Counted from the stretch's first letter, positions 18,705-29,496 are shown. The stretch: DNA of 64,000 nt from Acetobacter okinawensis JCM 25146 (GCF_000613865.1 NZ_BAJU01000001.1:124001-188000); one strand, 5' to 3'. The notes: generated from the sequence alone by a model not told the origin. Made by a program: numbers and translations.

Positions 18705-19544
18705 ATGTCTTCTCCCAACGCCGTACTGCCCACAAAAGGCACGCTGATGAAGGGCAAAAAAGGTCTGGTGATGGGTGTTGCCAATGACCGTTCTCTCGCA
18801 TGGGGCATTGCATCCGCAGTGGCCGCGCAGGGAGGTGAACTGGCATTTACCTATCAGGGCGAGGCGTTGGGCAAGCGCGTGCAGCCTCTGGCGGACAGCG
18901 TTGGCGCAAAGCTCGTTCTGCCGTGCGACGTGACCGATGACGCAGCCATAGACGAAACGTTTGCCGTGATTGAGCGCGAATGGGGCGAGCTGGACTTTGT
19001 TGTTCACGCCATTGGCTGGGCGGACAAACAGTTCCTGCGGGGACGTTACGTGGACACCCCGCGTGATGCGTTCCTGACCGCGCTTGATATTTCGTGCTAC
19101 TCTTTTACAGCCGTTGCACGCCGGGCTGCCAGCCTGATGAAGAATGGCGGTTCCTTGCTGACACTCAGCTATCTGGGTGCTGAGCGTGTGATGCCCCATT
19201 ACAATGTTATGGGCGTGGCCAAGGCAGCGCTTGAGGCTTCCGTGCGGTATATGGCGGCCGATCTTGGGTCGGAAGGGATCCGCGTTAACGCGGTTTCTGC
19301 CGGTCCGGTCAAGACGCTCGCTGCCAGCGGTATTGGTGACTTCCGCTATATTCTGAAGTGGAACCAGTATAACGCACCGCTCGAGCGCAATGTGCTGCTT
19401 GAGGAAGTGGGCGGGGCAGGGCTGTATATGCTCTCCGACCTGTCTTCCGGTGTTACGGGCGAAGTGCACCATGTTGACTGTGGCTACAATATTGTGGGTA
19501 TGAAAAACCCGACCGCTCCCGATATTTCTGTTGCCGGAGACTAA
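18705..19544 (+). CDS. fabI: Enoyl-[acyl-carrier-protein] reductase (NADH)
   Basis: Last reductive step of fatty-acid elongation and the usual target of triclosan-type inhibitors. 279 residues, short-chain-dehydrogenase fold of the FabI type: [14 protein letters not shown] nucleotide-binding start, [23 protein letters not shown] with the catalytic Tyr-x6-Lys, and the GIGDF loop. The gene is separate from the fab cluster at 49.5-54 kb. It is followed after nine bases by aroC, a common pairing in alphaproteobacteria. Confidence 0.96.
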   Translation: MSSPNAVLPTKGTLMKGKKGLVMGVANDRSLAWGIASAVAAQGGELAFTYQGEALGKRVQPLADSVGAKLVLPCDVTDDAAIDETFAVIEREWGELDFVVHAIGWADKQFLRGRYVDTPRDAFLTALDISCYSFTAVARRAASLMKNGGSLLTLSYLGAERVMPHYNVMGVAKAALEASVRYMAADLGSEGIRVNAVSAGPVKTLAASGIGDFRYILKWNQYNAPLERNVLLEEVGGAGLYMLSDLSSGVTGEVHHVDCGYNIVGMKNPTAPDISVAGD

Positions 19545-19552
19545 AAACCGCC

Positions 19553-20625
19553 GTGTCCTACAATACTTTCGGGCATATGTTCCGGGTTACCACGTGGGGC
19601 GAAAGCCATGGCCCTGCGATCGGCTGCGTCATTGACGCTGTCCGCCACGCATTGCGTTGAGTGAGGCTGATATTCAGCCTTTTCTGGACCGCAGGCGGCC
19701 GGGGCAGTCCGCCTTTACCACGCAGCGTCAGGAGCCCGATCAGGTCCGTATTCTCTCCGGTGTGTTTGAAGGGCAGACCACAGGGACTCCCATCTCCCTG
19801 ATGATTGAGAACACGGACCAGCGCTCGCGCGATTATGGTGACATTGCCCAGACATACCGCCCCGGTCATGCTGACCTTGTGTATGACCTTAAATACGGCA
19901 TACGCGATTATCGCGGCGGAGGGCGTTCTTCCGCGCGGGAGACAGCCTGCCGTGTTGCCGCAGGGGCTGTGGCGCGCAAGGTGCTGGGGGCTGGTGTGCA
20001 GGTCCGTGGTGCACTGGTCCAGCTTGGCCCGAAGGATATAGACCGTACCCGTTGGGACTGGGCGGAGGTGGAACGCAACCCGTTCTTTTCCCCCGATGCA
20101 GGGGTGGTGGATGACTGGGCTGCCTATCTGGCAGGTATCCGCAAGGATGGCTCATCCATCGGAGCGGTGATCGAGATTGTGGCCGATGGTGTGCCCCCAG
20201 GGCTTGGTGCACCAATCTATGGCAAGCTGGATGCGGACATTGCAGCAGCCTTCATGAGCATCAATGCCGTGAAAGGGGTGGAGATAGGGGACGGATTTGC
20301 CTCAGCCTCACTCAGCGGGCCAGAAAATGCCGATGCCCTGTTCATGCGCAATGGTGTGCTGGAGTTTGGGTCCAACCATGCCGGAGGGGTGCTGGGGGGT
20401 ATTTCCAGCGGGCAGCCGGTTGTGGCCCGTTTTGCAGTCAAGCCGACCAGTTCCATGTTAACGCCTGTTCCCTCCATTACCAAGGATGGGGTGGAAACAC
20501 AGGTCATTACCAAAGGGCGGCATGACCCCTGCGTGGGTATTCGGGCTGTTCCCGTGGGGGAAGCCATGATGGCCTGCGTACTGGCAGACCACCTGCTCCG
20601 CCACCGTGCCCAGATGGGGGGCTGA
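19553..20625 (+). CDS. aroC: Chorismate synthase, frameshifted
   Basis: Final enzyme of the shikimate pathway, FMN-dependent. It begins at GTG 19553 with [27 protein letters not shown], the family N-terminus, then stops at about 19662. One G missing at 19637 (GACGC for GACGGC) would give [14 protein letters not shown] and join the long second frame, making about 357 residues. Later motifs RxGRSSAR-like ([18 protein letters not shown]) and [19 protein letters not shown] are intact. A prototroph needs this gene, so a sequence error is more likely than loss. Confidence 0.94.
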
Positions 20626-20630
20626 CCCCT

Positions 20631-21065
20631 TTACCCGAGCAGAGTAGCATCCAGCGTAATGGGTGCCCTGAATAGTTTGGAAACAGGGCAGCCTTCCTTG
20701 GCTTTGTTGGCCAGTTCTAAAAACTGGGACTGAGTGGCTTCTGGCACTCTGGCCTTCAGGGTCAGGGCGATGGAGGTAATCTCAAACCCTGTGTCTGTTT
20801 TGCTCAGGCTGATATCGGCCCGTGTATCAATGCTGCTCGGGGTCAGCCCTGCATCCCCCAGAATCAGTGACAAAGCCATGGAGAAACAGGCCGCATGGGC
20901 AGCCCCCAGAAGCTCCTCCGGGTTGGTGCCGGGCGTGCCTTCAAAGCGGGTGTTAAAGCCATAGGGCTGCTGGCTGAGTGCTCCGCTTTGGGTGGAGACA
21001 GTGCCTTTGCCTGTTTTGATCGCCCCTTCCCAATGTGCGCTCCCGTGTTTGACAATAGTGCCCAT
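20631..21065 (-). CDS. OsmC-family peroxiredoxin-like protein
   Basis: 144 residues. The OsmC fold is indicated by the conserved TNPEELLGAAHAACFSMAL segment with the first redox cysteine and GCPVSKLFRAPI with the second. OsmC/Ohr proteins reduce organic hydroperoxides with thiol cofactors. The N-terminal MGTIVKHGSAHWEG fits the OsmC subgroup better than Ohr. Convergent with aroC, only six bases apart. Likely cytoplasmic and stress related. Confidence 0.9.
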   Translation of the reverse strand: MGTIVKHGSAHWEGAIKTGKGTVSTQSGALSQQPYGFNTRFEGTPGTNPEELLGAAHAACFSMALSLILGDAGLTPSSIDTRADISLSKTDTGFEITSIALTLKARVPEATQSQFLELANKAKEGCPVSKLFRAPITLDATLLG

Positions 21066-21344
21066 GCTGGCTGCGTCCTTGTGCGGTTCACCCGGCGCAT
21101 TGGCCGGGCATCGTAAGGGAGAAACGTGGAGCCGGGGTATAAAGTTCGGCCAGAGCCTCTGCTCTCGCAGAGATGAAAAGGTGTTTTGGCCCAGTTGTGC
21201 CTATACTGCATTCAATAATAAGGCCGTGACTGCTCCGTAATGCCTTGCAAGCACGAAGGAGTAGGAGCATTCCGGCTGTTATCTTTGGCCCCGTTTCCAT
21301 ACGCAGGCGCGGCGGCGGGCGAGGCTGACAACGCGGAGACCATA

Positions 21345-22841
21345 ATGAGTTCCACCACGACCGATACCGCTTCTTCCGTTGATGTCGTCCTGATCGGCGG
21401 CGGCGTTATGAGTGCAACGCTTGGAACATTGCTGCGTCAACTCCAGCCGGAATGGAGCATCAGCGTGTTCGAGCGTCTGGGCAGCGTTGCGGAAGAGAGT
21501 TCCAATGCGTGGAATAACGCAGGCACCGGGCACTCCGCTCTATGTGAGCTGAATTACACGCCTCAGGGAACAGACGGCAGCGTTGATATTTCCAAAGCTG
21601 TGGGGGTGAACGAACAGTTCCAGATTTCTCGCCAGTTCTGGTCCTATCTGGTGGAAAACCAGATTATTGTGTCCGCTAAAAGCTTTATAACGCCCGTCCC
21701 GCACATGAGCTTTGTATGGGGGGAAGATAACGCGGCGTTCCTGCGCAAACGTTACGAAGCCCTTGCCCAGCACCCTCTGTTCTCTGGCATGGAATATACA
21801 GAGGATACGGCCCAGATCACCCAGTGGGCACCGTTGATCATGCGTGACCGCCCTGCCGGGCAGAAGCTGGCCCTGACCCGTAGCCTTAAAGGAACGGATG
21901 TTAACTTTGGTGCCCTGACCCGCCTGATGTTCACCTATCTTGCCAGCACACCGGCCTGCACGTTGCACACGCAGCATGAGGTGAGTGACATTACCCGTAA
22001 TGGCACTGACGGCTGGAATCTGAAAATACGTGACCTGCGGCAGAATACCCAGCGTGAGGTCAAAGCTCGCTTTGTCTTTATCGGCAGTGGTGGAGGAGCG
22101 CTCTCCCTGCTGCAAAAAACAGGGATTCCAGAAGCGCGGGGCGTTGGTGGCTTTCCGGTCAGTGGGCAGTTCCTGCGGTGCACCAACCCGGACCTGATTG
22201 CCCAGCACCATGCCAAAATTTACGGTAAGGCATCCGTTGGGGCTCCCCCCATGTCTGTGCCGCATCTTGATACACGCATGATCGATGGTAGTCCCGCCTT
22301 GCTGTTTGGGCCTTACGCCGGTTTTTCCACACGCTTTTTAAAGCAGGGGTCTCTGATGGACCTGCCGCTTTCGGTGCGGGCCGATAATATTGGTCCCATG
22401 CTGGCGGTCGCGCGGGATAACTGGGCCTTGACCAAATATCTGATCGAACAGGTCATGCAGACGCAGGCTGCCCGCATTAAGGCTCTGCAGGACTTTATTC
22501 CCAACGCTCAGGCCAAGGACTGGGAACTGGTTGTGGCAGGCCAGCGTGTGCAGATTATCAAAAAAGATGCAGCCAAAGGGGGCGTTCTGCAGTTTGGCAC
22601 GGAAGTAATCGCCAGTGAGGACGGATCCGTTGCCGCGCTGCTCGGGGCTTCCCCCGGTGCATCTACCGCAGCGCCAATCATGTTGAATGTTCTGCAAAAA
22701 TGCTTCCCCACAAAAATGCCGGAATGGACAGACAAGTTGCGCCAGATCATTCCATCATTCGGGCAAAAGCTCGCTCGTCACCCAGACCTGTGTGAGGAAG
22801 TTTTTGATAAAACAACGCAGGTGCTGGGCCTGACCCAGTAA
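21345..22841 (+). CDS. mqo: Malate:quinone oxidoreductase
   Basis: Membrane-associated FAD enzyme that oxidises malate to oxaloacetate and passes electrons to the quinone pool, replacing or bypassing soluble malate dehydrogenase. About 498 residues. FAD-binding VVLIGGGVMSATLGTLL at the N-terminus, then SSNAWNNAGTGHSALCELNYTP and FIGSGGGALSLLQK. ATG 21345 has GGAG seven bases upstream; an upstream in-frame ATG at 21240 lacks family support. Direct oxidation into the respiratory chain fits acetic acid bacterial physiology. Confidence 0.96.
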   Translation: MSSTTTDTASSVDVVLIGGGVMSATLGTLLRQLQPEWSISVFERLGSVAEESSNAWNNAGTGHSALCELNYTPQGTDGSVDISKAVGVNEQFQISRQFWSYLVENQIIVSAKSFITPVPHMSFVWGEDNAAFLRKRYEALAQHPLFSGMEYTEDTAQITQWAPLIMRDRPAGQKLALTRSLKGTDVNFGALTRLMFTYLASTPACTLHTQHEVSDITRNGTDGWNLKIRDLRQNTQREVKARFVFIGSGGGALSLLQKTGIPEARGVGGFPVSGQFLRCTNPDLIAQHHAKIYGKASVGAPPMSVPHLDTRMIDGSPALLFGPYAGFSTRFLKQGSLMDLPLSVRADNIGPMLAVARDNWALTKYLIEQVMQTQAARIKALQDFIPNAQAKDWELVVAGQRVQIIKKDAAKGGVLQFGTEVIASEDGSVAALLGASPGASTAAPIMLNVLQKCFPTKMPEWTDKLRQIIPSFGQKLARHPDLCEEVFDKTTQVLGLTQ

Positions 22842-22849
22842 TTTCGCCA

Positions 22850-22877
22850 GCCCCCCGTATGCTGTGCTATGGGGGGC
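22850..22877. terminator. Hairpin between mqo and queD
   Basis: Stem GCCCCCCGTA / TATGGGGGGC (one G-U pair) with an eight-base loop in the gap between the convergent genes mqo and queD. No clear U tract follows on either strand. Possibly a bidirectional terminator. Confidence 0.4.
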
Positions 22878-22889
22878 AAAGGCGGAGGC

Positions 22890-23414
22890 TTAGTCTGCGA
22901 TACTCATGTCGGCGCGGTTCCACCAGTATGCCTGCCCAATGTCGGTATTGGGGATAAAGTCAGCCGGGTCGCCTGCAAAGCTGACTGTATTGGTCGGGGT
23001 TTCTTCAATGCTTAGTTCCGAGCAGTACAAAACCCCACCTTCGGCCACCAGAAAGGCATTGATCTTGGCCATGAGCAGGCAGGTCATCAGTTCGGTTGTC
23101 GGGTCGCCGGGGGTGACCACAATGCGTGCCGCACGTGTGGGTTCATGCGTTTTGAACCATGCGAGAAGTGGGTCATCTCCTGCAAGCTGGAGTGCGTGGT
23201 CCAGCCGCTCATCCACAAAACGGTGCCAGGTCTGCTTTGCTTTTTGAAAAGAGACCGGCATGTTGGCAGAACCATCCAGACGGCTGGGGCTGGTGGGTTT
23301 AAGCCGTACCGTTATAAACTCATTATGACCATGGGGCAGGGCGCAGCTCTCGCTGGCACCGTGAATAAGACGGTGTCCCATAGAAAAACGGCGTGTAAAA
23401 ACTAGGTCAGGCAT
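22890..23414 (-). CDS. queD: 6-carboxytetrahydropterin synthase-like protein (QueD family)
   Basis: Pterin-synthase-fold enzyme of the 7-deazaguanine (queuosine) pathway, converting dihydroneopterin triphosphate to carboxytetrahydropterin. About 174 residues from ATG 23414. Zinc ligands fit [10 protein letters not shown] and LPHGHNEF near the N-terminus, and [14 protein letters not shown] carries the conserved glutamate. It is longer than the classical 120-residue QueD. The start overlaps the queC stop, so the order bioB-queE-queC-queD is one operon. Confidence 0.85.
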   Translation of the reverse strand: MPDLVFTRRFSMGHRLIHGASESCALPHGHNEFITVRLKPTSPSRLDGSANMPVSFQKAKQTWHRFVDERLDHALQLAGDDPLLAWFKTHEPTRAARIVVTPGDPTTELMTCLLMAKINAFLVAEGGVLYCSELSIEETPTNTVSFAGDPADFIPNTDIGQAYWWNRADMSIAD

Positions 23415-24135
23415 GTTGGTTTTCTGCTCTGTAGGCTTCCCATCCGGCGCGGCGGAGCTGGCAGGCGGGGCAGGTGCCGCACCCATAACCCCAGGCGTGG
23501 CGCTGGGTACGCTCGCCCATATAGCATGTATGGCTCTCATGGTTAATGAGCGTGACCAGTGGCGCGCCCCCCAGTTCTTCTGCCAGCGTCCATGTTTCGG
23601 CTTTGTCGAGCCACATCAGGGGGGTGTGCAGGACGTACCGGCTCTCCATCCCCAGATTAAGGGCGACCTGTAGGGCCTTTATGGTGTCGTCTCTGCAGTC
23701 CGGGTAGCCGGAATAATCTGTTTCGCACACGCCGGTTACAATGTGGCGTATGCTTCTGCGGGCAGCCAGAGCGGCGGAAAAAGTTAAAAAAATCAGGTTG
23801 CGACCGGGCACAAAGGTGTTGGGCAGGCCGCTTTGAGTCATGGAGATTTCGGCATCGCGGGTGAGTGCCGTGTCGGAAATATCGTTCAGGGCGTGCAGGG
23901 GCAGGGTATGGTCCGGCCCAAGCCGCTTTTTCCATTCCGGGTTCTGGGCTGCCAGTCCATCCCGTATGCTCTGGCGGCATTCAAGCTCAATGGCATGGCG
24001 TTGTCCGTAATCAAAACCCACGGTCTCCACATGCCCAAAGCGCGACAGCGCCCACGCCAGACAGGTTGCGGAGTCCTGCCCGCCAGAAAAAAGGACAAGT
24101 GCTGATTCGGTCTGTTCCTTGGAGGACAGGGGCAT
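23407..24135 (-). CDS. queC: 7-cyano-7-deazaguanine synthase
   Basis: ATP-dependent enzyme converting 7-carboxy-7-deazaguanine to preQ0. About 242 residues from ATG 24135. PP-loop [17 protein letters not shown] at the N-terminus, [12 protein letters not shown], and a C-terminal zinc site [14 protein letters not shown]. Overlaps queD by eight bases and starts just after queE. An ATG at 24201 in the queE coding region is ignored. Confidence 0.96.
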   Translation of the reverse strand: MPLSSKEQTESALVLFSGGQDSATCLAWALSRFGHVETVGFDYGQRHAIELECRQSIRDGLAAQNPEWKKRLGPDHTLPLHALNDISDTALTRDAEISMTQSGLPNTFVPGRNLIFLTFSAALAARRSIRHIVTGVCETDYSGYPDCRDDTIKALQVALNLGMESRYVLHTPLMWLDKAETWTLAEELGGAPLVTLINHESHTCYMGERTQRHAWGYGCGTCPACQLRRAGWEAYRAENQHA

Positions 24136-24137
24136 GC

Positions 24138-24782
24138 TCAGGGTATTCCCGTCAGCTTGTGGGTTTGCAAGGACAAGGCCCATTGCGGCGTTTGCAGGCA
24201 ATAGGCAATGGCGGCCTGCGTGTTGGCCGCCTGTGCCGGGCCATCCATGGGTTGTAGCCAGAACTGAGCAAAGTCCAGCCCCGCCACATCTGCCGGTTTC
24301 AACCCGGTTTGCGGATAGACCAGTTTGAGTTCAGTACCGCTGGTTTGCACGAGTGGTGCCCCGGCTTTGGGGCTGATGCACAGCCAGTCTATGCCGGGTG
24401 GTGCCAGCACCGTGCCATTGCTCTCAACCGCAATGGAAAAACCTCTGTCATGCATGGCGGTGATCAAGGGCGGGTCTAACTGGAGCAGTGGTTCCCCCCC
24501 TGTAAAGACCACCAGACGGCGGGCAGGAGTAGGTGGGGCAGAGGTCGGCCAGAACCCGGCAATACGGTCAGCCAGTTCGGCCGCAGTGTTAAACCGCCCG
24601 CCTCCAGTGCCGTTGGTGCCGATAAAATCGGTATCGCAGAACTGGCAGGTGGCCTGTGCCCTGTCCTCTTCCCGGCCGGACCAAAGGTTGCAGCCGGTAA
24701 AGCGGCAGAACACAGCCACGCGTCCTGCCTGCCCACCTTCGCCCTGTAAGGTGAGAAAAATTTCTTTGACCGAGTAAACCAT
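24138..24782 (-). CDS. queE: 7-carboxy-7-deazaguanine synthase (radical SAM)
   Basis: Radical SAM enzyme that contracts the pterin ring of carboxytetrahydropterin to 7-carboxy-7-deazaguanine. 214 residues. The cluster motif is the expanded CX14CX2C form: the first Cys in FTGCNLW, then 14 residues, then CQFC, as reported for some QueE enzymes, not CX3CX2[11 protein letters not shown] at the start and the [12 protein letters not shown] loop agree with the family. It lies ten bases downstream of bioB, another radical SAM gene. Confidence 0.95.
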   Translation of the reverse strand: MVYSVKEIFLTLQGEGGQAGRVAVFCRFTGCNLWSGREEDRAQATCQFCDTDFIGTNGTGGGRFNTAAELADRIAGFWPTSAPPTPARRLVVFTGGEPLLQLDPPLITAMHDRGFSIAVESNGTVLAPPGIDWLCISPKAGAPLVQTSGTELKLVYPQTGLKPADVAGLDFAQFWLQPMDGPAQAANTQAAIAYCLQTPQWALSLQTHKLTGIP

Positions 24783-24791
24783 TTTAAAGTC

Positions 24792-25790
24792 TTACAGGCC
24801 GATCCCGGTCGTATGCATGCCCAGCGTATCCAGCAGGGCCCTGTCGCGCTGAGCCTGCGGGTTGGGTGTGGTCAGCAACCGCTCACCATAGAAAATGGAG
24901 TTGGCCCCGGCCAGAAAACACAGGGTCTGCGTTTCATCGGTCATATTTTCACGCCCGGCGGCAAGGCGCACGCGGCTTTTGGGCATGGTAATGCGGGCAG
25001 CGGCAATCATGCGCACAAAGTCCAGCGGCCGCACCTCATCCGCATGGGCAAGGGGGGTGCCCTCCACGCGGACCAGCAGGTTGATCGGTACACTCTCTGG
25101 GTGAGTGGGCATGTTTGCCAGTGCGGTTATCAGGCCCGCACGGTCGGTTTCGTTCTCGCCCATGCCGACAATGCCGCCGCAGCAGACATTGATCCCCGCA
25201 TCACGCACATTGGAGAGCGTATCCAGCCGCTCCTGATAGGTGCGGGTGGTAATGATCTGGCCATAATATTCAGGCGAGGTGTCGATATTGTGGTTGTAAT
25301 AGTCCAGACCAGCCTGCTTGAGCCTGTGTGCCTGTGTATCGTCCAGCATGCCAAGGGTGACGCAGGTTTCCATCCCCAGTTCCTTGACGCCTTCAATCAT
25401 GGCGCAGACGGTTTCCATGTCCCGTTCCTTGGGGGTCCGCCAGGCGGCACCCATACAAAAACGGCTCGCCCCTGCGGCTTTGGCTTTTCTGGCCTCGGTC
25501 AGCACGTTTTCAACCGCCATGAGCTTTTCGGCTTTTACGCCGTCTTCATGCAGCGCGCTCTGGGGGCAATAGGCGCAATCTTCCGGGCAGCCGCCGGTTT
25601 TGATCGACAGAAGGGTGGAAATCTGAATTTCGGTCGGATCAAATGTCGCGCGGTGAATGGCTTGCGCCTGAAACATCAGTTCCGGGAAGGGGAGGTCAAG
25701 CAGTGCCTGTACTTGCGCGACACTCCAGTCATGGCGTGTGTCCACAGATGAAGGGGCAGGGCGGGTAAAAGAGGGCGAACCATCAGGCAT
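24792..25790 (-). CDS. bioB: Biotin synthase
   Basis: Radical SAM enzyme inserting sulfur into dethiobiotin. 332 residues. Radical [11 protein letters not shown] motif (CX3CX2C) followed by the second-cluster cysteines and [13 protein letters not shown] and [10 protein letters not shown], all typical of BioB. First gene of the bioB-queE-queC-queD minus-strand run. Other bio genes are not in the window. Confidence 0.97.
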   Translation of the reverse strand: MPDGSPSFTRPAPSSVDTRHDWSVAQVQALLDLPFPELMFQAQAIHRATFDPTEIQISTLLSIKTGGCPEDCAYCPQSALHEDGVKAEKLMAVENVLTEARKAKAAGASRFCMGAAWRTPKERDMETVCAMIEGVKELGMETCVTLGMLDDTQAHRLKQAGLDYYNHNIDTSPEYYGQIITTRTYQERLDTLSNVRDAGINVCCGGIVGMGENETDRAGLITALANMPTHPESVPINLLVRVEGTPLAHADEVRPLDFVRMIAAARITMPKSRVRLAAGRENMTDETQTLCFLAGANSIFYGERLLTTPNPQAQRDRALLDTLGMHTTGIGL

Positions 25791-25978
25791 GGAATATCAA
25801 CCGAACCAGATATGCTAAAGGAAGGACTGCCGAGTATATCGCGTTTGAAACGTCAAAGCCAGTTTTTAGCAGTCAGGCATAAGGTGCCCTTAATGCGTGC
25901 ACCGCCTTCACAACGGGAGTAAAGTGTTTGCATACTGCGGCCACGCTCAACCTGAAGGCAAAAACTAAGGTGTTTACG

Positions 25979-26254
25979 ATGATAAAAAGAAAAACGGTTC
26001 TGGGGCTGACTCTGGCACTGGGCGCGCTTGGAACCCTTGGGGCATGTGAACAACACCCACAGGAACGATCAGGTCGGGGCGTTGGGCTCCTGCGCATGCC
26101 CAACCCGGCATCGCTCTATTGCGTGAAAAAGGGTGGGGAACTGAAGATGGAGACAACCGACAAGGGGCAGGTCGGGTACTGCCATCTGCCAGACGGTACT
26201 GTGGTGGAAGAATGGAAACTGTTCCGCCAGGACAACCCGCGGCAGGAGGGGTGA
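25979..26254 (+). CDS. DUF333-type small lipoprotein
   Basis: 91 residues from ATG 25979 with an AAGG box upstream. The lipoprotein signal ends in a lipobox GTLGAC with Cys at about residue 23. The rest contains the DUF333 core: NPASLYCVKKGGEL, YCHLPDGTVVEEWKLF. This family of short periplasmic lipoproteins has no settled function. Convergent with yeiH. Confidence 0.85.
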   Translation: MIKRKTVLGLTLALGALGTLGACEQHPQERSGRGVGLLRMPNPASLYCVKKGGELKMETTDKGQVGYCHLPDGTVVEEWKLFRQDNPRQEG

Positions 26255-26305
26255 TCTGCCGTAAAGGCGGTTCATTCTGGGGACGGGCATATCGTTCGGG
26301 TGTGC

Positions 26306-27381
26306 TTATGCCCCCACAATCAGCCTGACGAGTATCAGGCTGGCCCCAATCAGCCGATCAGGGAAAAAAAGACCGTCAGGGCTAAGGCTCTGCCAGCGCG
26401 CATGACCGTGCGCAGGTCTACACTCAGGCCAAGGGCTGCCATTGCCATAATGGTCAGGGCAGTTGCCGCAAGGCTTAAAGGCTCTACGGCCTGCGTGGGG
26501 ACAAGGCTGGCCGTGCGTGCGACCATCATGCCCACAAACCCCAGAATATACCATGGGACAAGGCGGAAGATGGCGGAGGAGCCGGCCTGAGCTTGCGGGG
26601 CTTCTTGCATCGGTATCTTTCGGGCTGTGCCAATCAGGCCAAGTAAAAGGCAGACTGGCCCCAGCATAAGTACGCGCATAAGCTTGACCAGCGTGCCTGC
26701 ATGGATGGCGGTCTGGCCAAAAGGCGCTGCTGCGGCCACAACCTGCGGCACGGCATAAACGGTCAGGCCCGCCAGCGTGCCCTGTGCTTCTGGCGTGAGG
26801 TTCAGGGATGGCAGCAGAAGTGGCAGCGCAAGAACGATCACAAGGCCACCGGCCGCAGTAAAAGCAATGGTGGTGCCTACGTCTTCATCTTGTGCATGAA
26901 TAACGGGCGCTGCGGCCATTATAGCGGAGTTCCCGCATATTGCGTTCCCGCAGGCTACGAGTACGCGTTGCTGCATAGGCAAACCGGCGAGTGACCCAAC
27001 CAGCAAGGTAAAAACAATGCTGGTTGCAACAAGAGCCACAACCGCTAGGAGCAGGTGCAGCCCTGCGCCAAAAACGGCATTGGGGGCAAAGGATGCACCC
27101 AAACAAACGATGGCAATGTTCAAAAGGGTTCTGGAGCAGAACCTAGTGCCTGCGGCCCAGCGGGGGCCGGGTTTGCAGGCTGTTCGTATGCCAACTCCAA
27201 GTAGAAGGGCCAGATTGAGGCTTTCCAGCCACGCTTTACCCAGAAGCCTGTGTTCTGCCATTTCCAGCGCTGCGGCAAAAGCACTGAGCAAAAGGCAGAG
27301 CAACATGCCCGGCAGAATGCTCTGTATGTGTTGAATAGAGAATCTTGTGGAAAGGTGTGCAGAGGGAAGGGCTGTTGCCAC
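26306..27381 (-). CDS. yeiH: YeiH-family putative sulfate exporter (UPF0324), frameshifted near the C-terminus
   Basis: Inner-membrane protein of the YeiH/UPF0324 family, proposed to export sulfate or other small anions. Ten or so hydrophobic segments and the family motif CGNSAIMAAAPVI near the middle. The long frame stops at 26350 after FFSLIG. Adding one base at 26353 (GGCTG to GGCCTG on the coding strand) continues as LIGASLILVRLIVGA to 26306, about 358 residues. GTG 27381 has an AAAGGA box nine bases upstream; the frame is open to a TTG at 27429. Divergent from a LysR regulator, as is usual for this family. Confidence 0.87.
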
Positions 27382-27495
27382 GGCGGTTTGTCCTTTTGTT
27401 CTCCCCGGTTTTAAGAGTAGCCAATTCAATCAATCCAACTCATAGTTATTGTCATTTTAATCGTTAATTGTGATTGGTTGTGTGAGATACAGGGC

Positions 27496-28374
27496 ATGAC
27501 ACTGGAGCAACTCCGTCTATTTGTGGCTGTGGCCGAGCGAGAGCATGTTACGGCGGCCAGCCGTGCCCTGCACGTGACGCAATCGGCTGTATCTGCCGCC
27601 ATTGCGGCGCTGGAGGAACGGCATGGCGTCAAGCTGTTCCATAGGGTCGGGCGTGGCATATGCCTGACAGAAGCCGGGCGGCTGTTCCTGCCCGAGGCCC
27701 GTGCCGTTCTGGCTCGTGCCGCCGTAGCCCGTAATGTGCTGGAAGAGGTGGGCGGGCTGAAACGGGGCACGTTGCGCCTGGTTGCCAGCCAGACCATTGC
27801 AGCTTACTGGCTACCGCCCATTCTGGTCGCTTTTAGGCGGCTCTACCCGGATATTGAGATTGATCTGGCGATCAGTAACACGCTGGATGCCGCCTCCCGC
27901 GTAAGGGATGGAGAGGCGGAGATGGGGATCGTTGAAGGCGTGGTGGATGATCCCGCTCTGGCACAATGGCCGCTTGGAGAGGACCACCTGACAATTATTC
28001 AGTCAGATCCGCAGTTCCCACGCACCATAAGCCGGACATGGCTCTGCGCGGCCCAATGGGTCGTGCGGGAGCAGGGCTCTGGTACACGTGCAGCACTGGA
28101 GCGTTATCTTGCAGGGTTGGGCATTGCGTTGCAGGAGATAAACATAAGCCTTGTTCTGCCCTCAAACGAGGCCGTACGCACGGCCATAGAGGCGGGAGCA
28201 GGGATTGGCGCGCTCTCGTCTTTGGTGGTGGCGCCGTCCTTGCTGGCTGGTACGCTGCACGCGGTGCCACAGACCTTGAGCACCCGTGCGTTTTATGGCC
28301 TTAGGCACAAGGAACGTTATCGCAGTCAGGCTGCGGATGCATTGCTGGAGTTGATTGCGCAACACAAGAGTTGA
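27496..28374 (+). CDS. LysR-family transcriptional regulator
   Basis: 292 residues. N-terminal winged helix-turn-helix LRLFVAVAEREHVTAASRAL...SAVSAAIAALEE, then the LysR substrate-binding domain from about residue 90 (GTLRLVASQTIAAYWLPP). Closest in style to YeiE/CbbR-type regulators of inorganic anion metabolism. It is divergent from yeiH with about 115 bases between the starts, so it probably controls that gene. The gap is A/T-rich with TTAATTGTGATTGG, a plausible but unproven operator region. Confidence 0.93.
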   Translation: MTLEQLRLFVAVAEREHVTAASRALHVTQSAVSAAIAALEERHGVKLFHRVGRGICLTEAGRLFLPEARAVLARAAVARNVLEEVGGLKRGTLRLVASQTIAAYWLPPILVAFRRLYPDIEIDLAISNTLDAASRVRDGEAEMGIVEGVVDDPALAQWPLGEDHLTIIQSDPQFPRTISRTWLCAAQWVVREQGSGTRAALERYLAGLGIALQEINISLVLPSNEAVRTAIEAGAGIGALSSLVVAPSLLAGTLHAVPQTLSTRAFYGLRHKERYRSQAADALLELIAQHKS

Positions 28375-28538
28375 CCGGGGATGCGTGCATCACCCAAGAA
28401 GAGTGCGCGCGTGTGCTCTGAAAGGGCAAAAAATCCGTTTAGGGGCATCACGTTAGGGGAAAATTATGCTAGGTTCTACGCCCTTGCTCCAATCGCTCCC
28501 GCAAGCCGCATGCGGTGGATATAACCGGACACCCAAAC

Positions 28539-29496
28539 ATGACAGTTCTGCCGACTTTTAGTGACGTAGTTGCAGCTTCGGCCAGAATACAGGGCAGGCC
28601 CATCGTACACCGGTCCTGAAGTCCCGCTATCTCAACGCGCTGAGTGGGATGGAGTTGTTTTTTAAGGCTGAAAATTTCCAACGTGTGGGTGCTTTCAAGT
28701 TCAGGGGCGCAACCAACGCGATTCTCGCTTTGCCAGAAGCCACAAGACAAAAAGGAATTGTGGCGTTTTCATCTGGCAACCATGCTCAGGCCATTGCCTG
28801 TGCCGCGCGTGATGCGGGAATCTCAGCCGTTATTGTGATGCCAGAAGACGCCCCTGCCATGAAGCTTGCGGCCACGCGCGGCTATGGGGCAGAGGTTGTG
28901 ACCTATGACCGATATTCTCAGGATCGGGAGGAAATAGCCGCCCGTCTTGTTGCCCAGCGGGGCGGCACGCTGCTGCCGTCTTTCAATCACCCGGACATTA
29001 TTGCAGGCCAAGGAACTGCCGCATTGGAACTGCTGGAGGAAACGGGGCCACTGGACGCACTGTTTGTGCCTGTGGGTGGGGGTGGTCTTGTCTCTGGCTG
29101 TGCGCTTGTGGCCAATAAAATTGCGCCCGACTGCGCCGTTATAGGGGTTGAGCCAGCGGCAGGGATGATGCGCGACAATCCATTGCAGCAGGGCATATTG
29201 TCAAAATTGCTACCCCGCGCACAATTGCCGATGGAGCGCAGACCACCAGCGTGGGGGATATGACATTCGCAATCATGCAGAAATACGTCCGGGATATTGT
29301 TACGGTGGATGATGCGGCGTTGGTCACAACTATGCGTCTGCTGGCTGAGCGCATGAAAATTGTTGTTGAGCCAACCGGGTGTCTGGCTCCAGCGGCGGCT
29401 TTTGCTGCTGCGCCACAATGGCAGGGGCGGCGTGTTGGTGTACTGTTATCTGGTGGGAATATTGATATTGCGGCGTTTGCTCGATTTGTTGGCTAA
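28539..29496 (+). CDS. PLP-dependent threonine/serine or 3-hydroxyaspartate ammonia-lyase, two frameshifts
   Basis: Fold-type II PLP enzyme, about 319 residues after repair. The PLP-lysine segment FFKAENFQRVGAFKFRGATNA, the phosphate-binding FSSGNHAQAIA and PVGGGGLVSG are clear. The ENFQRxGAFKFRGA wording is closest to threo-3-hydroxyaspartate ammonia-lyases and serine-racemase-like enzymes, but threonine or serine dehydratase activity cannot be excluded. The N-terminal piece from ATG 28539 needs one C added at 28599-28601 to read HRTPVLKSRYL. A second break needs one G added at 29162-29164 to read AAGDDARQSIAAGHIVKIATP. Both repairs lengthen G/C runs. Confidence 0.85.
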
